In this document: piece by piece, positions 1 through 8,665 of the stretch
Numbering within the stretch: the first letter of the stretch is position 1
Layout of the letters: every line of letters begins with the position of its first letter
Assembly (NCBI RefSeq): GCF_004217315.1
Contig: NZ_SGWR01000002.1
Coordinates: 1 to 64,000, forward strand
Length of the DNA stretch: 64,000 bases
Direction of reading: 5' to 3'
Source of the DNA: Corticibacter populi
GTDB taxonomy: Bacteria > Pseudomonadota > Gammaproteobacteria > Burkholderiales > Burkholderiaceae_C
Program-made: the position numbers and the translations under genes
Notes under the pieces: generated by a model
The model's input: only the letters and a program-made list of their open reading frames with translations
Told to the model about the DNA's origin: nothing
Database searches by the model: none

Positions 1-162
<162 letters not shown>

Positions 163-238
163 TCACGCATCCCAGCCCACGGGCAAAGCTGGGGCGCAAC
201 ATCGCAGACCGGCCCGAAGGCCAGGAATGCCTTGCGGA

Positions 239-2341
239 TTACTTGGTGCGCGCGGCGACGATGGCATCCGCCACGTTCTTCGGCGCTTCCGAGTAATGCT
301 TGAATTCCATCGTGTAGGTGGCACGGCCCTGCGTCATCGAACGCAGTTGCGTGGCGTAGCCGAACATTTCCGACAGCGGCACCTCGGCCTTGATGGCCTG
401 GCCACCGCCGACCATGGCTTCCATGCCCTGCACCATGCCGCGACGCGACGACAGGTCACCCATCACGGTACCGGCGTAGTCATCGGGTGTTTCCACTTCG
501 ACGGCCATCATCGGCTCGAGAATCACCGGCTGGGCCTTGCGGGCACCTTCCTTGAAACCAAAGATGGCGGCCATCTTGAAGGCCTGTTCGGACGAGTCCA
601 CATCATGGTAGGAACCGAAGGTCAGGCGCACCTTGACGTCGACCACAGGATAACCAGCCAGCACACCGGAGGTCAGGGCCTCGACGACACCCTTCTCAAC
701 GGCGGGGATGTATTCGCGCGGCACCACGCCGCCCTTGATTTCGTCGACGAACTCGAAGCCCTTGCCCGGCTCCTGCGGCTCGATCGTGAAGACCACGTGA
801 CCGTACTGGCCCTTGCCACCGGACTGGCGCACGAACTTGCCATCGACGTCGGTGACAGTCTTGCGGATGGTTTCGCGGTAGGCCACCTGCGGCTTGCCGA
901 CGTTGGCTTCCACACCGAACTCGCGCTTCATGCGGTCGACAATGATGTCCAGGTGCAACTCGCCCATGCCGGCGATGATGGTCTGACCCGATTCCTCGTC
1001 GGTGCGCACGCGGAACGAAGGATCCTCGGCAGCCAGGCGCGAGAGGGCCAGGCCCATCTTTTCCTGGTCGGCCTTGGACTTGGGCTCGACGGCCTGGGCG
1101 ATCACGGGCTCGGGGAACTCCATGCGCTCGAGGGTGATGATGGCGTTCGGATCGCACAGGGTTTCACCGGTGGTCACGTCCTTCAGGCCCACGCAGGCAG
1201 CGATGTCGCCCGCACGGATCTCCTCGATTTCCTGGCGGTCGTTGGCATGCATCTGCACGATCCGGCCGATGCGCTCCTTCTTGCCCTTGACCGAGTTGTA
1301 GACCGTGTCACCCTTGTTGAGCACACCGGAATACACGCGCACGAAGGTCAGCTGGCCGACATACGGGTCGGTCATCATCTTGAAGGCCAGGGCAGAGAAC
1401 TTCTCGTCGTCGCTGGCGCGGCGCGAAGCAGGCTGCTCGTCATCGTCGAGGCCCTGCACCGGCGGGATATCCACCGGCGAAGGCAGCAGTTCGATCACGG
1501 CGTCGAGCATGCGCTGCACGCCCTTGTTCTTGAAGGCGGAGCCGCACAGCATCGGGTGGATCTCACCGGCCAGCGTACGGGCGCGCAGCCCCTGGATGAT
1601 CTCGGCTTCGCTCAGCTCGCCTTCTTCCAGGTACTTGTTCATCAGGTCTTCGTTGGCCTCGGCGGCGCTCTCGACCATCTTCTCGCGCCACTCGTTGGCG
1701 GCATCGACCAGTTCGGCAGGGATGTCGACGTATTCGAACTTCATGCCCTGCGAGGCGTCATCCCACAGGATGCCCTTCATCTTGAGCAGGTCGACCACGC
1801 CCTTGAACTGGTCTTCGGCACCGATCGGGATCACGATCGGCACGGGGTTGGCCTTGAGGCGGTCCACCATCATCTGGCGCACGCGGAAGAAATTGGCGCC
1901 GATGCGGTCCATCTTGTTGACGAACGCGATCCGGGGCACCTTGTACTTGTTGGCCTGGCGCCACACGGTTTCGGACTGGGGCTGCACGCCGCCGACCGAG
2001 TCGTAGACCATCACGGCGCCATCGAGCACACGCATGGAGCGCTCCACCTCGATCGTGAAGTCCACGTGGCCCGGGGTGTCGATCACGTTGATGCGGTGCT
2101 CGGGGAAGGTACCGTCCATGCCCTTCCAGAAGGTTGTCACGGCAGCGGAGGTGATGGTGATGCCGCGTTCCTGCTCCTGCTCCATCCAGTCGGTGGTGGC
2201 AGCGCCGTCATGCACTTCACCCAGCTTATGGCTCAGGCCGGTGTAGAACAGGATACGTTCGGTGGTCGTGGTCTTGCCGGCATCGATGTGCGCGGAAATA
2301 CCGATGTTGCGATAGCGCTCAATGGGGGTCTTGCGAGCCAT
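239..2341 (-). CDS. fusA: Elongation factor G
   Basis: A 700-residue translational GTPase that drives ribosomal translocation and recycling in the cytoplasm. Visible motifs are the P-loop [15 protein letters not shown] (about 17-31), switch [10 protein letters not shown] (about 58), DTPGHVDFT (about 88) and NKMDR (about 142). The domain IV loop region around GGKGQYGHV follows. Length matches the family. The gene sits between rpsG and tuf in the usual str order. It ends 145 bases before tuf and starts 82 bases after rpsG. A long open frame on the opposite strand is only an antisense shadow caused by GC bias. Confidence 0.98.
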   Translation of the reverse strand: MARKTPIERYRNIGISAHIDAGKTTTTERILFYTGLSHKLGEVHDGAATTDWMEQEQERGITITSAAVTTFWKGMDGTFPEHRINVIDTPGHVDFTIEVERSMRVLDGAVMVYDSVGGVQPQSETVWRQANKYKVPRIAFVNKMDRIGANFFRVRQMMVDRLKANPVPIVIPIGAEDQFKGVVDLLKMKGILWDDASQGMKFEYVDIPAELVDAANEWREKMVESAAEANEDLMNKYLEEGELSEAEIIQGLRARTLAGEIHPMLCGSAFKNKGVQRMLDAVIELLPSPVDIPPVQGLDDDEQPASRRASDDEKFSALAFKMMTDPYVGQLTFVRVYSGVLNKGDTVYNSVKGKKERIGRIVQMHANDRQEIEEIRAGDIAACVGLKDVTTGETLCDPNAIITLERMEFPEPVIAQAVEPKSKADQEKMGLALSRLAAEDPSFRVRTDEESGQTIIAGMGELHLDIIVDRMKREFGVEANVGKPQVAYRETIRKTVTDVDGKFVRQSGGKGQYGHVVFTIEPQEPGKGFEFVDEIKGGVVPREYIPAVEKGVVEALTSGVLAGYPVVDVKVRLTFGSYHDVDSSEQAFKMAAIFGFKEGARKAQPVILEPMMAVEVETPDDYAGTVMGDLSSRRGMVQGMEAMVGGGQAIKAEVPLSEMFGYATQLRSMTQGRATYTMEFKHYSEAPKNVADAIVAARTK

Positions 2342-2366
2342 AAGGTGTTACTCCATGAACAGCCAA

Positions 2367-2400
2367 GAGCCCGCCTGCATGCAATCGACAGGTCGGGCTC
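2367..2400 (-). other. Intercistronic hairpin between rpsG and fusA
   Basis: In the rpsG-fusA spacer, GAGCCCG (2367-2373) is matched by CGGGCTC (2394-2400), and inner CCTG/CAGG bases extend the stem. The hairpin lies 26 bases before the fusA start and has no T-tract, so it is not an intrinsic terminator. It could slow processing or tune fusA relative to rpsG. The structure is seen; the role is inferred. Confidence 0.35.
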
Positions 2401-2423
2401 CGAGCCGCATTTTCAAAATTCGA

Positions 2424-2897
2424 TCAGAAACGGAAGTGGCTGAAGGCCTTGTTGGCCTCGGCCATGCGATGCACCTCATCGCGCTTGCGCATCGCGCCGC
2501 CGCGGCCTTCGGTGGCCTCGATCAGCTCGTTGGCCAGGCGCTGGGCCATGGACTTCTCGCCGCGCTTGCGGGCGGCTTCCTTGATCCAGCGCATCGACAG
2601 GGCCAGGCGGCGCACCGGGCGCACTTCGACGGGCACCTGGTAGTTGGCACCACCGACGCGGCGGGACTTCACTTCCACGATGGGCTTGACGTTGTTGATG
2701 GCGGTGGTGAAGACTTCCAGAGGATCCTTGTCCTTCTGTTTCTCACCAATGATGTCCAGGGCACCATAGATGATGCGCTCTGCAACCGCCTTTTTGCCGC
2801 CTTCCATGATCACGTTCATGAATTTGGACAGCTCGACATTGCCGAACTTGGGATCCGGCAGGATTTCACGTTTGGGAACTTCGCGACGACGTGGCAT
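2424..2897 (-). CDS. rpsG: 30S ribosomal protein S7
   Basis: A 157-residue small-subunit protein that nucleates the 16S rRNA 3' domain. The N-terminus [19 protein letters not shown] and internal [14 protein letters not shown] are family signatures, and length fits bacterial S7. It lies between rpsL and fusA. In Escherichia coli, S7 represses its own operon by binding the rpsL-rpsG spacer. Here that spacer is 206 bases long and contains a perfect 7-bp hairpin (see 2943-2960). Confidence 0.98.
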   Translation of the reverse strand: MPRRREVPKREILPDPKFGNVELSKFMNVIMEGGKKAVAERIIYGALDIIGEKQKDKDPLEVFTTAINNVKPIVEVKSRRVGGANYQVPVEVRPVRRLALSMRWIKEAARKRGEKSMAQRLANELIEATEGRGGAMRKRDEVHRMAEANKAFSHFRF

Positions 2898-2942
2898 TTT
2901 GAACCTCTAAAAACTTGCTTCAGTTGGCGCTGGATGCGCCAT

Positions 2943-2960
2943 GCAGATCATCGGATCTGC
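2943..2960 (-). promoter_or_regulatory. Hairpin in rpsL-rpsG spacer, possible S7 autoregulatory site
   Basis: GCAGATC (2943-2949), four loop bases, then GATCTGC (2954-2960) form a perfect 7-bp stem 46 bases before the rpsG start. The location matches where E. coli S7 represses its own synthesis. Only position and hairpin support the link; the E. coli S7 target structure was not aligned. Confidence 0.3.
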
Positions 2961-3103
2961 ACTTACTCGACCGATCGGACAGATGCCCTGACTGCGGTCA
3001 CTACGCCTGAACTGCCTCGTCAAGCAGAAACAGACACCGTAAAACAAAACTGTGACAGAACGACGAAAAACAAACCGAAAAAGCAAAAACCGAAAGAATG
3101 GCC

Positions 3104-3481
3104 TCAGGCCTTCTTCGGACGCTTGGCACCGTACTTGGAGCGCGACTGCTTGCGATCCTTGACGCCTTGCAGGTCGAGCGAACCGCGCACGATGTGGTAA
3201 CGCACACCCGGCAAGTCCTTGACCCGGCCGCCGCGCACCAGCACCACACTGTGCTCCTGCAGGTTATGGCCTTCACCGCCGATGTAGGAGATGACTTCGA
3301 AACCGTTGGTCAGACGCACCTTGGCGACCTTGCGCAAAGCCGAGTTCGGCTTCTTCGGCGTCGTGGTGTAGACACGGGTGCAGACGCCGCGGCGCTGGGG
3401 GCATTCCTCCATCGCGGGGCTCTTGGACTTGACAGTCTCAACCGTGCGTCCGCGACGCACTAGCTGGTTAATGGTTGGCAT
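3104..3481 (-). CDS. rpsL: 30S ribosomal protein S12
   Basis: A 125-residue decoding-centre protein starting [12 protein letters not shown], with a GAGGAA ribosome binding site upstream. An upstream in-frame extension of 40 codons is rejected because S12 always begins at this motif. [15 protein letters not shown] carries Lys43 and [11 protein letters not shown] carries Lys88 and Asp89. These are the wild-type residues at the streptomycin-resistance positions. Asp89 is the known substrate of RimO, which is encoded at 21.3-22.7 kb. It is the first gene of the str operon, with its own promoter at 3573-3601. Confidence 0.97.
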   Translation of the reverse strand: MPTINQLVRRGRTVETVKSKSPAMEECPQRRGVCTRVYTTTPKKPNSALRKVAKVRLTNGFEVISYIGGEGHNLQEHSVVLVRGGRVKDLPGVRYHIVRGSLDLQGVKDRKQSRSKYGAKRPKKA

Positions 3482-3572
3482 TGAATAGAGTTCCTCAAAA
3501 CGTGAAATCGGATGGCAAGGACCACCCAGTGCAAAAACACTTTCCCCTTCGGCTTGCACCGAAAAGCCCGTC

Positions 3573-3601
3573 ATTATGGCATGGCCGCTGGTTGCGGGCA
3601 A
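3573..3601 (-). promoter_or_regulatory. Sigma70 promoter of the str operon
   Basis: On the minus strand, TTGCCC (-35, 3601-3596) and CATAAT (-10, 3578-3573) are separated by exactly 17 bases. They lie about 90 bases before rpsL. Both hexamers are near consensus and the spacing is optimal. This makes rpsL-rpsG-fusA-tuf independent of rsmI, whose stop lies 22 bases upstream of the -35 box. Confidence 0.65.
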
Positions 3602-3622
3602 GCGCGTGCCGCGCCAGCAACA

Positions 3623-4567
3623 TCAGTCGTCCGCCTGGTGTTGCTCCGATTGCGACAACGCCAGCGCCTGCTGGTAGAGGACATTGCGGGACAAGCCGGT
3701 GAAGTCGGCTACCACCCGCACGGCACTCTTGAGCGAGACGGATTCGGCCAGCAGCGCCTGCAGCAGCCGCTGCGCCGCAGCGCCCTCGCCCGCTTCGCCC
3801 GGACCAGCCTGCACGGCCGGGTGCAGCACCACCACGAACTCGCCACGCGTGCGCTGCGCATCGGCTGCCAGCCAGCCAGCCAGTTCCTGCGCCGGCAGGC
3901 TGTGGATTTGCTCGAACTGCTTGGTCAGCTCGCGTCCGATGGTGATCTGCCGGCACCCCAGCACGGCCAGTGCCCGCGCCAGTTCGGTGATGCGGTGCGG
4001 CGCTTCCAACAGCACCACGGCACGCGGCTCACGCGCCAGCGCAGCCACCGCGGCCTCGCGGGCACGTCCTTTGGCCGGCAGAAAGCCGGCGAACACATAA
4101 GCCGAGGCATCGGCCCCATCGAGCGCCGCCACGCTCAGCATGCTGGTGACGCTGCTCGCCCCCGGCAGCGGAATGGTGCGCAGACCAGCCTGCTGCACCA
4201 CCTGCACCAGCAGCGCGCCGGGGTCGCTGACGCCGGGCGTGCCGGCATCGCTGACATAGGCCACGCGCTTTCCCGCCTGCAGCAATTGCAGCACCTGCTG
4301 CGCGGCCTCGCGCTCGTTGTGCTGGTGCAATGCCAGCAATTGCGCCGACTGCTTGTCGATGCCATAGGCCAGCAGCAGCTGGCGGGTGTGGCGCGTGTCC
4401 TCGCAGGCCACCACGTCGACCAGATCGAGCACATGCAGCGCGCGCAGGCTGATGTCGGCAAGGTTGCCGATGGGCGTGGCCACCATGTACAGTGCCGAGA
4501 TCGGATGGTGCTGCGCCGCCGCCGCCTCGTGCGCGACCTGCAGGGCTTTGGAAAAGGATGGGGTCAA
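3623..4567 (-). CDS. rsmI: 16S rRNA (cytidine-1402-2'-O)-methyltransferase
   Basis: A 314-residue SAM-dependent methyltransferase of the tetrapyrrole-methylase fold that 2'-O-methylates C1402 in the ribosomal P site. Visible motifs are LYMVATPIGNLADISLRAL (about 26-44), CEDTRHTRQLL and YVSDAGTPGVSDPG. PLPGASSVTSMLS and FAGFLP follow. The only start giving the conserved N-terminus is TTG at 4567-4565. Its first base coincides with the first base of the divergent yraN ATG, so the two genes share a start region. It lies upstream of rpsL on the same strand. Confidence 0.93.
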   Translation of the reverse strand: MTPSFSKALQVAHEAAAAQHHPISALYMVATPIGNLADISLRALHVLDLVDVVACEDTRHTRQLLLAYGIDKQSAQLLALHQHNEREAAQQVLQLLQAGKRVAYVSDAGTPGVSDPGALLVQVVQQAGLRTIPLPGASSVTSMLSVAALDGADASAYVFAGFLPAKGRAREAAVAALAREPRAVVLLEAPHRITELARALAVLGCRQITIGRELTKQFEQIHSLPAQELAGWLAADAQRTRGEFVVVLHPAVQAGPGEAGEGAAAQRLLQALLAESVSLKSAVRVVADFTGLSRNVLYQQALALSQSEQHQADD

Positions 4568-4992
4568 TGGGCTTCCTTGCCAGATTCAGCAAAACGCCAG
4601 CGTCCGCCGCAGCGGCCGCTCCGGTGACGCGCCAGCAGCGCGGCCAGCAGGCCGAACAGCGTGCGCTGCAATGGTTGCGGGCAGCCGGGCTGCGCCTGCA
4701 GGAGCGCAATTATCGGACACCGGGCCGCGGTGGTGGCGAAATCGACCTGATCATGCGCGCGCCCGACGGCACGCTGGTGTTCGTCGAGGTGCGCCAGCGC
4801 AGCAGTGCCGGCCACGGCGGCGCCGGTGCCAGCATCGATGCGCGCAAGCAGCGGCGCATCATCCTCGCGGCCCGGCACTACCTGGCTGGCCTCTCGCACA
4901 CACCGCCCTGCCGTTTTGACGTGGTGCTGCTCGACGGCAGCGACGCGCGCGTCACGCCCCAGTGGCTGCCGGCGGCCTTTTCAGCGGACTGA
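4567..4992 (+). CDS. yraN: YraN / UPF0102 family endonuclease-like protein
   Basis: A 141-residue protein of the UPF0102 family, a small Holliday-junction-resolvase-like nuclease fold. Motifs in order are GQQAEQRALQWLRAAGLRL (N-terminal helix), ERNYRTPGRGGGEIDLIM, and LVFVEVRQRSS. The E-x-D ... E-V-R pattern is the PD-(D/E)XK core, with R in place of the usual K. RRIILAARHYLA follows. It is divergent from rsmI, a pairing common in proteobacteria. ATG 4558 is an alternative start three codons upstream. The cellular role is not established. Confidence 0.85.
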   Translation: MGFLARFSKTPASAAAAAPVTRQQRGQQAEQRALQWLRAAGLRLQERNYRTPGRGGGEIDLIMRAPDGTLVFVEVRQRSSAGHGGAGASIDARKQRRIILAARHYLAGLSHTPPCRFDVVLLDGSDARVTPQWLPAAFSAD

Positions 4993-5058
4993 GCATCCGG
5001 CAGGGCCGGTCTCCGTCAGGCCAGCCTTGTGGCCGGCACCGGCATTCGGCCCCGGCAT

Positions 5059-6273
5059 TCAATCGAGCCTGGCGCCCGCCTTGAACCAGTCGGCAATGAG
5101 CTGGCGCTCCTCGTCGGTCATCTCCGTGGCATTGGCCAGCGGCATGAGTCTTTGCATGACCACCTGCTGGTAGATCGCCAGTGCATGCGTCCTGACCTGG
5201 TCGTTCTGATCCAGGCGCACGCTTTTCTGTGCAATCGCCTCGCCGTGGCAGATCACGCAGCGCTGCTGCAGCACGGCATGCACCGCGGCGTAGCTGACTT
5301 CCGGCGCGGCCGGCACACCGGCAGTCGATACAGTCGGTGCGACAGGTGCTGGGCGCATCCAGACGATCAGGCCCAGCAACACGGCCACGCCGGCCAGCGC
5401 ATACTTCCATGGATGCGCGTTGCGGCCCAGCTTGTGGCCATGGCGCAGCACGAAGAACTGGCGGATGGCAGCACCGGCGAGCATCATCAGAACCAGCACC
5501 AGCCAGTTCTGCGGATGGTTGTAGGTGAAGCTGTAATGGTTCGACAGCATGGCAAACAGCACCGGTAGCGTGAAGTAGGTGTTGTGCACGCTGCGCTGCT
5601 TGCCACGGATGCCGTGGATGGGGTCGACGCGCTGCCCGGTGCGGATGGCTTGCACCACCTTGCGCTGGCCGGGAATGATCCAGAAGAACACGTTGGCGCT
5701 CATGGCCGTGGCCAGCATGGCGCCCATCAGCAAGAAGGCGGCGCGGCCGGCGAACCAGTGGCAGGCCAGCCACGCCGCCGCGGCCACCAGCACCGCCACC
5801 AGCGCGCCAACGATGGCATCGCCATGCGGGCGCTGCCCGAAGACCCGGCAGATCAGGTCATAAAGCAGCCAGAACACCACCAGAAAGGCCAGCGCCGCGG
5901 TGATGGCGGCATGCGGGTGCCAGGCCATCTTGTGCGGATCGATCAGGTAGAAGCTCGCATTCCAGAGGTAGGACACCGTCAGCAGTGCGAAGCCGCTCAG
6001 CCATGTGGTGTAGCTCTCCCAGTAGAACCAGTGCAGGTGCGCCGGCAGTTTGGGCGGTGCCACCGCATACTTGACCGGGTGGTAGAAGCCGCCGCCGTGC
6101 ACGGCCCAGAGCTCGCCGGTCGCCCCTTCCTCGCGCAGGCGTTGATCCTGCGGCGGCGTCAGGCTGCTGTCGAGAAAGACGAAATAGAACGAGGAGCCGA
6201 CCCAGGCAATGGCGACGATGACGTGCAGCCAGCGCAGCAGCAGGTTGGCCCAGTCGAGCAGGTAAGTTTCCAT
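5059..6273 (-). CDS. puuD: Urate hydroxylase PuuD, membrane protein with C-terminal cytochrome c domain
   Basis: A 404-residue integral membrane protein that oxidises urate to 5-hydroxyisourate, the first committed step of the urate pathway encoded here. The N-terminus METYLLDWANLLLRWLH begins a run of about nine hydrophobic segments. HVIVAIAWVGSSFYFVFLD and WFYWESYTTWLSGF are PuuD signatures. The C-terminal domain has a haem c motif CVICH (about residue 345) and ends in AGARLD. This form passes electrons to the respiratory chain rather than to O2 as soluble uricase does. ATG 6276 is an equally possible start. It is followed by no other pathway gene on this strand. Confidence 0.92.
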   Translation of the reverse strand: METYLLDWANLLLRWLHVIVAIAWVGSSFYFVFLDSSLTPPQDQRLREEGATGELWAVHGGGFYHPVKYAVAPPKLPAHLHWFYWESYTTWLSGFALLTVSYLWNASFYLIDPHKMAWHPHAAITAALAFLVVFWLLYDLICRVFGQRPHGDAIVGALVAVLVAAAAWLACHWFAGRAAFLLMGAMLATAMSANVFFWIIPGQRKVVQAIRTGQRVDPIHGIRGKQRSVHNTYFTLPVLFAMLSNHYSFTYNHPQNWLVLVLMMLAGAAIRQFFVLRHGHKLGRNAHPWKYALAGVAVLLGLIVWMRPAPVAPTVSTAGVPAAPEVSYAAVHAVLQQRCVICHGEAIAQKSVRLDQNDQVRTHALAIYQQVVMQRLMPLANATEMTDEERQLIADWFKAGARLD

Positions 6274-6460
6274 CATGGCACTCTTTGGCTTGACCAGCCG
6301 GGCCGGCGCCGCACCATGGCGATGGTGCACGGCGCCGCGCCGCCCAGCCGGCGGGATACCCTGCTTGCCACTGCGGACGCTCCAAGCAGGTGATCCGGCC
6401 GCGCCCTCCGGCTGCTCAAGGCGCCGGGTGCCGCTGCGGCCTCTTCATCGAAACGGCGGC

Positions 6461-6814
6461 TCAGGAGCCGCGGTAGGTCGAATAGCTCCAGGGACTAGTC
6501 AGCAGCGGCACGTGGTAGTGCTGCGCCACCGGGTCGGCCATGCCGAAGTCCAGCGGCACCACATCCAGGAACGGCGGCTCGGGCAGTTCGATGCCGCGCG
6601 AACGGAAATAATCCGCCACGCCAAAGCACAGGCGGTAGGTGCCCGGCCGCAGCTCGTCACCTTCGAGCAGCGGGTCGTCGCTGCGGCCGTCGTGGTTCAA
6701 TACCATTTCGCGCAGCAACTGCGCCTGACCGCCGCTGACGCGGTAGAACCAGACCTTCATGCCCACTGCCGGGCAACCATTCATCGTGTCGAGAACGTGC
6801 GTGCTCAGTCCCAT
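6461..6814 (-). CDS. uraH: 5-Hydroxyisourate hydrolase (transthyretin-like)
   Basis: A 117-residue enzyme that hydrolyses 5-hydroxyisourate to OHCU, the step after Puu[17 protein letters not shown] carries the first active-site His. [12 protein letters not shown] and the C-terminal [18 protein letters not shown] are the transthyretin-related protein signature, including the terminal YRGS. Upstream in-frame codons to 6943 are non-conserved and are left out. It lies 187 bases before puuD on the same strand. It diverges from the GntR regulator across the palindrome at 6933-6944. Confidence 0.95.
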   Translation of the reverse strand: MGLSTHVLDTMNGCPAVGMKVWFYRVSGGQAQLLREMVLNHDGRSDDPLLEGDELRPGTYRLCFGVADYFRSRGIELPEPPFLDVVPLDFGMADPVAQHYHVPLLTSPWSYSTYRGS

Positions 6815-6932
6815 GCCGCCTCCTGGTGTTTCATGCCGATGCGTCCAGGCGCCAGCGGCCGTCTTGTTCCAAGGCATGCACCTTCGGAAAGACCACGTTG
6901 GCCACCTGAACAGGGTTTGATTGAAAACCAAA

Positions 6933-6944
6933 AGTGTATACACT
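6933..6944. promoter_or_regulatory. Predicted GntR operator, AGTGTATACACT
   Basis: A perfect 12-bp palindrome between divergent uraH (start 6814) and the GntR regulator (start 6955), ending 10 bases before the regulator's ATG. FadR-subfamily GntR regulators typically bind short AT-centred palindromes. Its core TGTATACA is repeated at 12074-12081 before the permease gene, supporting one regulon. No transcription start is known. Confidence 0.65.
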
Positions 6945-6954
6945 ATTTGCCATC

Positions 6955-7650
6955 ATGACCACACAAAAATCGAGTGGCGCCACCGCCAACACGCGCACCA
7001 TCGTGGAGACCGTCACGCGCGCCATCGTGGAGCACCGGCTGCGTCCGGGCACCAAGCTGGCCGAGCAGAAACTGGCAGATCATTTCGGCGTCTCGCGCAC
7101 GCTGGTGCGCCAGGCCCTCTACCAGATGGCGCAGAACCGGCTGGTGGTGCTCGAGCCCGCGCGCGGCGCCTTCGTGGCCACACCCTCGGTCGACGAGGCC
7201 CGGCAGGTGCTGGCCGTGCGCATGACGCTGGAGATCGACATGGTGCGCCAGTTCGCCAGGTCCGGCACCCCGGCGCGCATCGCCGGCCTGCGCCAGCACC
7301 TGGCGGCCGAGGCTGCCGCAGTGCGCAACGCCGATGTGCATGGCCGCACCGAGCTGCTGGCCGACTTCCACGTGCGCATGGCCGAGCTGCTGGACAACCA
7401 GGTGCTGGCCGACATCCTCGAAGACCTGACCTCGCGCTGGGCGCTGATCATGGCGATGTACCAGTCGGAGCTGGCCGCCAGCCATTCGCACGAGGAACAC
7501 GTGACCATCGTCGATGCGCTCGAGGCCGGCGATGCGGCTGGGGCCGCGCGGCTGATGAAGGCCCACCTCGAACACGTCATGCACGACCTGAATTTCGATC
7601 GGCCGCCGGCCGCCAACGACCTGTCGCAGGCCCTCACCGGCCTGGACTGA
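6955..7650 (+). CDS. GntR-family (FCD domain) regulator of the urate cluster
   Basis: A 231-residue regulator starting MTTQKSS. The N-terminal winged helix spans about 20-80 (LAEQKLADHFGVSRTLVRQAL, then GAFVATPS wing). The C-terminal all-helical FCD ligand domain spans about 90-215, with D..F H..M and H..E H metal/ligand positions (FHVRMAELLDN, HSHEEHVTIVDAL). It probably senses a pathway intermediate and represses the divergent operons. The palindrome just before its start suggests autorepression. The ligand is not readable from the sequence. Confidence 0.85.
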   Translation: MTTQKSSGATANTRTIVETVTRAIVEHRLRPGTKLAEQKLADHFGVSRTLVRQALYQMAQNRLVVLEPARGAFVATPSVDEARQVLAVRMTLEIDMVRQFARSGTPARIAGLRQHLAAEAAAVRNADVHGRTELLADFHVRMAELLDNQVLADILEDLTSRWALIMAMYQSELAASHSHEEHVTIVDALEAGDAAGAARLMKAHLEHVMHDLNFDRPPAANDLSQALTGLD

Positions 7651-7711
7651 ACAGCCCGCTCGGCCCGCCCATTCCACCCACCATCCATTCCGACACACAG
7701 AAAGCCCTGCC

Positions 7712-8665
7712 ATGCTCTACGACAGCACCGCCTCCTACCCGCGCGATCTGCGCGGCTATGGCCCCAGGCCACCCCATGCGCAATGGCCCGGCCAGGCCCG
7801 CATTGCCGTGCAGTTCGTGCTGAACTACGAGGAAGGCGGCGAGAACTGCGTGCTGCATGGCGACCCGGCCAGCGAGCAGTTCCTCTCGGAGATGTTCAAC
7901 CCGGCCGCCTATCCGGGACGGCACATGAGCATGGAAGGCATTTATGAGTATGGCTCGCGCGTCGGCGTCTGGCGCATTCTGCGCGAGTTCGCCGAGCGCC
8001 AGCTGCCGCTCACCGTCTTCGGCGTGGCCAGCGCACTGCAGCGCTATCCGGAGGTCTGCGCGGCTTTCCAGGAAGCCGGCCACGAGATCGCCTGCCACGG
8101 CCTCAAGTGGATCCACTACCAGGACGTGCCCGAAGAGCGCGAGCGCACCGACATGCAGCAGGCCATGCAGATCATGCAGCAGCTCATGGGCGAACGTCCG
8201 CTGGGCTGGTACACCGGCCGCGACAGCCCCAACACGCACCGGCTGGTGGCCGACCACGGCGGCTTCCTCTACGACAGCGACTACTATGGCGACGACCTGC
8301 CGTTCTGGATGCTGGTGCAAAAGACCGACGGCAGCAAGGTGCCTCAGCTGATCGTGCCCTACACGCTGGACTGCAACGACATGCGCTTTGCGCTGCCGCA
8401 GGGCTACTCGCACGCCGCCCCCTTCTTCGAGTACATGCGCGACACCTTCGATGCCCTTTACGCCGAAGGCGACGAGGCGCCCAAGATGATGAGCATCGGC
8501 ATGCACTGCCGGCTGCTCGGGCGGCCCGGGCGCATTGTCGCGCTGCAGCGCTTCCTGGACCACATCGCGCGCTTCGATCGCGTGTGGGTGACGCGTCGGG
8601 TCGACATCGCGCGCCACTGGCACCAGCACCACCCCTTCTCACCCGCTGCCGGAGCCCAGGCATGA
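7712..8665 (+). CDS. puuE: Allantoinase PuuE (polysaccharide-deacetylase fold)
   Basis: A 317-residue enzyme that opens the hydantoin ring of allantoin to allantoate. It has the PuuE signatures YPRDLRGYG, RIAVQFVLNYEEGGE (about 30-44), LHGDPASE and EYGSRVGVWRI. The NodB-type motif HEIACHGLKWI and GWYTGRDSPNTHRLV follow. This is the metal-independent PuuE type, unrelated to the amidohydrolase AllB. It starts 61 bases after the regulator and overlaps the next gene by ATGA (8662-8665), so the two are translationally coupled. Confidence 0.93.
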   Translation: MLYDSTASYPRDLRGYGPRPPHAQWPGQARIAVQFVLNYEEGGENCVLHGDPASEQFLSEMFNPAAYPGRHMSMEGIYEYGSRVGVWRILREFAERQLPLTVFGVASALQRYPEVCAAFQEAGHEIACHGLKWIHYQDVPEERERTDMQQAMQIMQQLMGERPLGWYTGRDSPNTHRLVADHGGFLYDSDYYGDDLPFWMLVQKTDGSKVPQLIVPYTLDCNDMRFALPQGYSHAAPFFEYMRDTFDALYAEGDEAPKMMSIGMHCRLLGRPGRIVALQRFLDHIARFDRVWVTRRVDIARHWHQHHPFSPAAGAQA

